Of a stretch of 64,000 nt of DNA, positions 57,283-64,000 are shown one piece after another; the first letter of the stretch is position 1, and each line of letters starts with the position of its first letter. Origin of the DNA: Ooceraea biroi (taxonomy: Eukaryota > Arthropoda > Insecta > Hymenoptera > Formicidae); the NCBI RefSeq assembly GCF_003672135.1, contig NC_039515.1, positions 10,664,001-10,728,000 on the forward strand. Direction: 5' to 3'. Under the pieces are notes generated by a model, which was not told the DNA's origin, did no database searches, and saw only the letters and a list, made by a program, of their open reading frames with translations. The position numbers and the translations under genes are program-made.

Positions 57283-60200
57283 CTGAAACAACAGGCGAAA
57301 GAAAGGAACGCCGTTTATTGAATTCCTCCAGCAGCGTGATACAATTCTTGCGGAAATTTTACACTCGTCATACGTTTATGTATGTAAGCATATTGAATTC
57401 CACGTTTTACTGCCCCCACTTGGTAAATTTCAATTTCACAAATGTAGCATAGAGATCTCTGATCAAAGTGGTGCGGAAGATTTACGATCTAAGGCGGAAA
57501 CTCGCTTGGGTGTACCTCAAACCGAGATTTTCATCAAATTTTTGTGCATTTTGGCAAAAACGCGGACCCGTCGATTTGAGAATTAAGATCAGAATTTTGG
57601 TGTCACGCTCTGTCACTGTTTTAGAGTCGATGCAGGAATTGAGGTAGGAATGGAAAGTAATTCCGCCGCGGAAACTGCCGTCGAAGAAAAGCCGCCGTTA
57701 ATTAATCGGGTATACGTAAGCCGCCGTCTCTCGTGTCCGTTTCGATTCTGTCCGATCCAAATGAATTTCATTCAGCGGAAGATTGAAGCCCGACGAAACG
57801 TGCCGCTTCCGCCGATACAATGAGGGATCCGCAAGGTGCACATTTCGCAAATTGACTGATTACAGGTACGTCCGGTGACGCGCGTTTTCGCCGATGCGGA
57901 CCCGGGGGAATCGATCGTATTTAATGCAATTAAGCGTGCCTCGTTGATCGCTATTCATGGAATTCGTTTCGTTTCGAGATTGCCTGTGTCTCCTGGGCAA
58001 CAAATTCTTCCGCGGAAACTATACCTGAAGTTCTTAAATGACAGCGGCCTTCGCGTTGCAAATGATTCCCCGGGCAGAAACGAAACTTCAGGAGGACAAT
58101 TGCTACAATTGCGCGATAATGAAAATTGATGGCATATAAATCGCGAGTAATGTAAAATTGATTATTCTATTCATCGGCTATTTTCTTCGGAGAAGAAATG
58201 CGCATAGTGGTCGCCTCGTTAAAAAAAAGTGATATTAAAATATTGAATTTGGATCACGTCCAATTTGGCTAAGCAAGAACTCCATCGATACGCAAACGCA
58301 TATTTATTGGGTACAATGCAAATCAATTATATTTATATAACTATCGCTGCTATCTATATGAAATTGATTGCGTTCGAATAAACATAACTGACAGACGCAG
58401 CTGTTCAACGGCACGGCAATCCATGCACGAAAGCTGCAAGATACATAAAGGTGAGAATTGCCACAGTTACGCGGATTTTACGTCATTACGTTCATCGTGG
58501 ATATATCGCAACTGGATTTACAAATATTTGTTATTGTATAAATATGTACAAAGTAGCAAACGTCACAGCAACTACCAAACGATGTTATAAATAATTATGT
58601 TATAAATAATCATAAAATTAAATAACATTGCGATTAATAAGCGGTCACACATGCGAGGTGTCACGAACGTCGGAGTGCTCGCGCGATATTTTCGCACAGC
58701 CGGGTTTTTGGCTCTAATTAAAGCTGGAAACAATTAAAGTGGATGCTGTTCGCTCACCAGGTGGAAAATTAGACGGGAAAGCCACCGGTACCTCGCACGT
58801 GACACCTACGGCGACACCTAATGTGCACGAAAGCCAAAGTTCACGCGCGTCTTTGCTTCTCGAGGCTGGCAAAAAGTTGGCCAATTCCGCAGGGACGAGC
58901 CGCGCTCTACCGCTCGACCGCATCTGCATAGATATTGGGTCTATCAACCGCGAACAAACGTGCAACCGCCTGCTAACGAAAATTCATTTGGCACTGGAAT
59001 TCATGGCGCATCTTGTAGAACCCGGCCGAGACAAGAATAGTGGAAGCGCGACGTGTGGTAAGCTGCAGCTTATTCCGCGGTTTACGTGGTTTAATCAACC
59101 ATTTTCCGCTTGATTAATAATCACGCAGCGTCACAGTGCTGTGGGATTATCCACATGGTGATCTGTTGTTAATTGCCTGCCAATCCTCGGGGAGCGATGC
59201 TCCTGTTTAAGCGATAGTATATCTAGATAGTTTCTAGATATCCTAAAATCAGGAATATTTCAATAAATATTCGAGATAAAAATTGCAATGGAGCAAGGAT
59301 GTCGAAATCCGGCAAAAAGTTTTTGACACAATGAGAGAAATGGATCGTTCGATTAAAATTCTGATCGTTTTTTCAGGATTTTCACACGATCATCGCAAGA
59401 TATTTTTGATCAGTTTTATGATTTTTCGATTTTTCGTATAATATTTACGCGGACCTAGAAAATGTTATCAGAGAGTTAGTAACAAATAATAGTAGCATAA
59501 CGCAAAAATATAATGTTTTATGATTTTTATTTAATAAAACAACTCATCGACCTATTGAAGAGATAAAGAGTTAATCAATCAGTTACATTAATACGGTTTA
59601 TGTCTTACACTCCGCAATGTACATTCCACAAAACTTTTTAATTAGAAAACTAAATGAGCAATTTCATGCAAGATGAGCTCCGTGGATGGATGACTAACTC
59701 AGTTTCGAGTTTTATTCGAGTAGGTTTAAGAGAGCTACTGTGACATTTATCGATACTCCTAACCAAGGACGCAGGGCGTCGCCTTTTGCCTTTTTTGCTC
59801 CGTTAAACCTGCGCTATGAGCAATAAAGTCGCAAGCAGAGAATGATTGCAAAGGGCGCGGTTCGTATTGCGTCACCGAAAACAAATTTGCAATTATGAAC
59901 GTCGAATAAAATAAAACACATATCGATTATTAAATCTGTATTATTTTACTTTATTCTCTTTATTTTCTTTATTTAGTGGAATAATAAAATACCTACTTCA
60001 TAATTGTGAGATCTATTCCTCGCGTTATCTCTTTGATTAATAAGTCAACGTTAATTAAAAAAGCCTGCTGTTATCATTAGACCGTTGTTATTATTAAAAA
60101 CATCTTGTTCTGCTCAATAACTCATTTTCCCGGTCTAATTTGCAAGAGCGCAGTTTTACAAGTATCGTCGAGTAATTTCAAAAACACTTGGATTTTTTAA

Positions 60201-62714
60201 TAACCAGGTTACACCACAATTTATGTACAAGGCATTATAAGGCACAATAAATAAGCTTCAAGAAAAAGATAGCTCTACCTTATTCGTCAGAAAGCATTTC
60301 TAAACAAGAACGCATCTATTCAGTCCAATATAAGTTTCATTGATCGTAATCACACTGATGATTATTATTCCAATCGTAATTGAATATTTCCTTCTCGTAC
60401 TCTTTTCATTGCGGCAAACTCTATTCTCTCCAACGATGTACGTTTGAAAAGTTCCAAATAATTTATTTCCTTCCTACGATTTCAAAGGATACCTCTTTAT
60501 CGGGAGAGGCGAAACCATAGATTTTTGTCTGTTCTCTCCATCGAACGCGGAATTTTCCTACGTCGGTGGAATATCTGGATTTACTACTGAGCCGTTAACG
60601 TCCGTGCGTCTGTTCGCCGTAATCCTATTTCGTGCTTCAATCCCACAGCTATAGCGGCTGCATTCGAATGTATTCAATTATTGACGTTCTGCAAGTGAAA
60701 TGATCGTTTTAACCCACGGTATTTCTGACTACTCAATCGGCATCATACTTTCGTATTTGCGGCTTAACCACACGTGAGTTTGTTAAAGGCATTTCACTCG
60801 AAAACGCCTGGTGATTCTCCGCTGTAGCTGGTAGGGCAGCGTGTACCCTTGAAACAGCACACATTTGCACACAGTGGTACTTTTTTACATTTGGTGCTTT
60901 TGAAACTGCAGCGTCCAAAGTGAACCTGCGGACTTTGAAATCATAATCCGTTGTAAAAATTCGGTACGCTGACGCAACGCCAACGTCCGACCAGTAAAAA
61001 ATTTATATAGACTGCATGCGCTGCAAAAATTTCGAATAAAACTCGCAATTTAATTTATTATACACACATTATTTGATTATTAATACTCCGGAGCGTATTG
61101 TCGTGTTTCGGAAAACGAATATTATTTAATATTATTTCGATATAATAAAAAGTACGCTACTCGATCCGCAGTGTATAAAAAATACGGAATAAACGCGCGT
61201 TGCTCCCTCCATCAGAGAAACTGTATCGATGATTGTGACAGTTTTGCCGATACAATCTTCTTACGTAAGCGCAGATGATACGATAACAACATCATCATCG
61301 TGCGACGGCACGCTGACAGGATTTTTATTGCTCGTGAGGAAACCACGGCGTATCGGGGGCGTCACATTTAGACGAACACATGAGGAACCATTCTCGTGAA
61401 ATAGCACGTCCGTTAAGCGAAGGGATATATTCACAATATTCACATGAATGGCGCGGGAGGTGGCCATTAAGCTTTAGGGACTGAGCGCGAGAGGGCGGGA
61501 ATTGGAGGGGGTGAAATTCGAAGGGAGAGAAACGAGGTCATTCTGAATGGTCACGTAAGGGAGCGGTGGTGACGTCAGTGCATCGGTGACGTCACCGTGA
61601 AGGTGTCATAACTTCGACGGAAAAATAGGTCGCAGACAAGCGCGGGAGATCACGGCGAGAAAGAGACGACCGAACGCATCCTCCGGTGAGGTTCGATTAT
61701 CAGGTTGACGAATGTGCGTTTCCAATTAAATGAAAACTCGTGTGGCTCGGGAAAAATATCCCTTGGGATTCCAACGGCAGGCTCCTATAAAATTTGTTTG
61801 GAAAACTTTTTCAACAGAAAACAGAGTGTATCAGAAAAAGAAAGCAAAAACTCTCTCAATAAAATTGAAACTACTATATATTACTTTTATTCGTCCCGTT
61901 TTCTAAGTTTTTAATAATATGGGGGTTGTAATATATATTCGTTATTAAAAATCACTAAAGCGGGACGAATATATTATATCTTACAACTCGATATTCTCAA
62001 AATCATTCTCTTCTCTAGAAAAAAGATACAGCTTTAATTACGGTACATTTTGCACTTTGATCGCACATCAATTTCATGATTTCAATGAAATTTGTCAGAG
62101 CAAAGAGTACAAATAGAGTAATACTTGATATCGAGAATTGTGGGATAGAAGAGGATTTCTTGCGAAATGTCCGCTGAGATATTTACCTCGCGTCCATTCA
62201 ATACATGACCGCTGGAAAATACAGTAGCAGCGGCACGCTCTGCATAGCAAGTGTGCGCTTATAAAACAGGTATCGGCGCACTTATTGGCGTAACAGCAAC
62301 TTTTCGAATCCGTGGCACCGCGCGGCATTGATCGACTTGTATGAATAATTCATTAAGCGTTTACGTCTACTTTGATCGCGTTTAGCGTTTACGACGGGTA
62401 TCGACGGATTTACGTGCGTCGGATTGACTGTGCAATAAAAATAAGCACCTAGCTAACGAAGGCGGCAGGCAAAAATCTCACGTCCAAAATAGCGACTGAC
62501 CCCGATCGCGATCAAGTCCATGTCATGTCGCGCGAAAGCCACTACGTCATCTATGGCCCGTCATCGCTTGCATCATCGTCGTTCACATCAGCCCGGATAA
62601 GCAATTCGCAATCAATTAAATGAATGGGCTTCATTCTGAAAGCGACAGCCGCGCGTTAATCCGCGCGTTTCACGCGAGCAGCATCAACGCGGAGATTCGG
62701 AGCGTCCCTACTGA
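57283..62714. other. Upstream Dgk intron / 5' flank, no exon recognised
   Basis: The first exon of Dgk, which should encode the start of the N-terminal domain, was not found here. 61,440-61,730 is GC-richer, with GTGACGTCA motifs near 61,570-61,595, and could be regulatory. Open frames such as 58,739-59,113 have no recognised domain. Confidence 0.4.
61889..61971. mobile_element. Short MITE, TTCGTCCCG ends, TA-flanked
   Basis: TATTCGTCCCG at the left faces CGGGACGAATA at the right, with further inverted TTTTTAATAA-type pairing inside. TA flanks suggest Tc1/mariner-type mobilisation. Confidence 0.6.
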
Positions 62715-63661
62715 CAAGCAACACTACCCAAGTGCCACACGCCGATTTTGATAAGCTTTGAATATGTTGTTGTCTAGGTCAAAATATGAGACACGTATTT
62801 TTTTATACGGGCCCGTATCGCTATTAAGGGGGTGAAACACCCTCTTGAAAAAAATCGGTTTTTATATTTCTTAGCGAATACCGTGGAAACAATAAAAAAT
62901 ATAAAAAAAAGTTTCAAGTAAAAGTTTTGGCTTCTAATGTACTTCATAACAGTGCAATTAGATTTTTCGAAAATGTCATATTTTTCGAAATCCCTCCCCC
63001 CCCTCAATTTTTCAAAAATTTTTAAATTTATCTTTCAATAAAACTTAAAGCATATTTAATGTCAAATTCAACCATACATGATAAAGTCATATTCTGAAAA
63101 CGCATTTTTCAAAAAAAAGCTAAAAGTACCTCTATATCGCTATATACGCGCCCCACCTGTATTTGCGTTTTTAATACGCTAGTTACTTTTGGCGACAGTT
63201 TTTTCGCAATCTCACAGAGATAACAATGAAGTCGGGAGATTACTTTTAATAAACAAAATAAGTTAGGTTCTCACTCTCTGCCGGACCCAGAAATGGTCAA
63301 CGTGAAACTGGCAAGAAATTTTCACTTTTTTAAAAACTTTCAATATTTTTAAATATGGTTTTATCCGTAACTCCTGACTCCTGCAACGCCGCCAGCTGCT
63401 TTCTCACCTCCCGCATACGGGTCCTCTGCTTTACCTAAAAAATTTAAAAATATTGAAAAAGAAACTTTTTTTTATATTTTTTATTGTTTCCACGGTATTC
63501 GCTAAGAAATATAAAAACCGATTTTTTTCAAGAGGGTGTTTCACCCCCTTAATAGCGATACGGGCCCGTATAAAAAAATACGTGTCTCATATTTTGACCT
63601 AGACAACAACATATTCAAAGCTTATCAAAATCGGCGTGTGGCACTTGGGTAGTGTTGCTTG
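62715..63661. mobile_element. 947-bp DNA transposon, CAAG ends, TGA duplication
   Basis: It begins CAAGCAACACTACCCAAGTG and ends with the reverse complement; the TIRs are about 210 bp. TGA is found on both sides (62,712-62,714; 63,662-63,664). The TIRs contain AGGGGGTGAAACACC and ATACGTGTCTC, similar in style to the element at 49,337 (AGGGGGTGAAACGACC; TACGTGTCCC). It has no transposase. Confidence 0.8.
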
Positions 63662-63664
63662 TGA

Positions 63665-64000
63665 GTTGGACACGATTGCTCAAATAATGACGTCAAATAA
63701 TGACATACAATAAGGGAGGATCTAGAGCAGTCGAGCTCGTAAACGCACGAGAACGCTTAAGTGCGATCCTCCTTCGAGATATCGGAATTTTACAAGCAAA
63801 GTAACCTTCGAGCCTTCGTGATACGAGGGAGTTACGATTATTCTTTATGCTCTTTATTGCTGGCGCGAATAAAGTTTCCCATCATCGTCGCGTGTCTCTC
63901 GATACGTTCGGTTAAAGTGAAATTGTGCCAATAACGTGTCCAATCCGTTGCGCTCAAGATAGAACGAGCTTTTCGCGTGACACGTGTGAACGGTACTTAA
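63665..64000. other. No gene recognised
   Basis: Unique-looking DNA to the window end. Nothing exon-like could be supported. Confidence 0.3.

Overview
This window looks like insect nuclear DNA, most likely from a hymenopteran and plausibly an ant. It holds two real host genes with short exons and GT-AG introns. Nearly everything else is transposon-derived: several mariner/Tc1-type families, a LINE, many foldback elements and microsatellites. There is no bacterial-type gene organisation. The species assignment is inference from gene content and repeat style.

Layout. 1-11,424 is a transposon nest: an intact mariner, several palindromic elements, and two near-identical 0.78 kb inverted arms at 4,241-5,019 and 8,006-8,785. 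11,425-17,234 holds a complete initiator-caspase gene (Dronc, caspase-2/9 type; CARD plus p20/p10) on the + strand in seven exons. Intron 1 contains a second, broken mariner. The terminal exon of Dronc is duplicated in tandem at 17,394-17,713. 17,900-22,032 is dominated by perfect and near-perfect inverted repeats. 22,081-28,510 is an intronless ubiquitin-specific-protease-like pseudogene on the - strand, cut by two transposons, one of which contains a third; the 4.3 kb insert carries a decayed spliced DUF4806-like gene. 28,684-36,440 has a 125-bp satellite, other tandem repeats, two of three copies of a 761-bp transposon, a 5'-truncated LINE and a mariner remnant. 39,302-57,282 (- strand) is a type I diacylglycerol kinase gene (Dgk). 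Fourteen coding exons can be followed in one continuous frame; the first exon(s) lie upstream, probably outside the window. Its introns hold large foldback elements. 57,283-64,000 shows no coding sequence that I recognise, only small MITEs and one 947-bp element.

The most interesting pattern is a transposon group with termini of the form CCCANNNAGCA and a 2-bp target duplication. Three insertions can be removed on paper with a clean result: two rejoin the USP reading frame exactly and one recreates an empty copy seen elsewhere in the window. Further members, or single ends, fit the same rule. The largest member (22,340-26,676) carries the DUF4806-like gene, which may be its cargo or a remnant of its own coding capacity.

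The two host genes are not functionally linked. Dronc starts the apoptotic caspase cascade; Dgk phosphorylates diacylglycerol to phosphatidic acid in signalling membranes.
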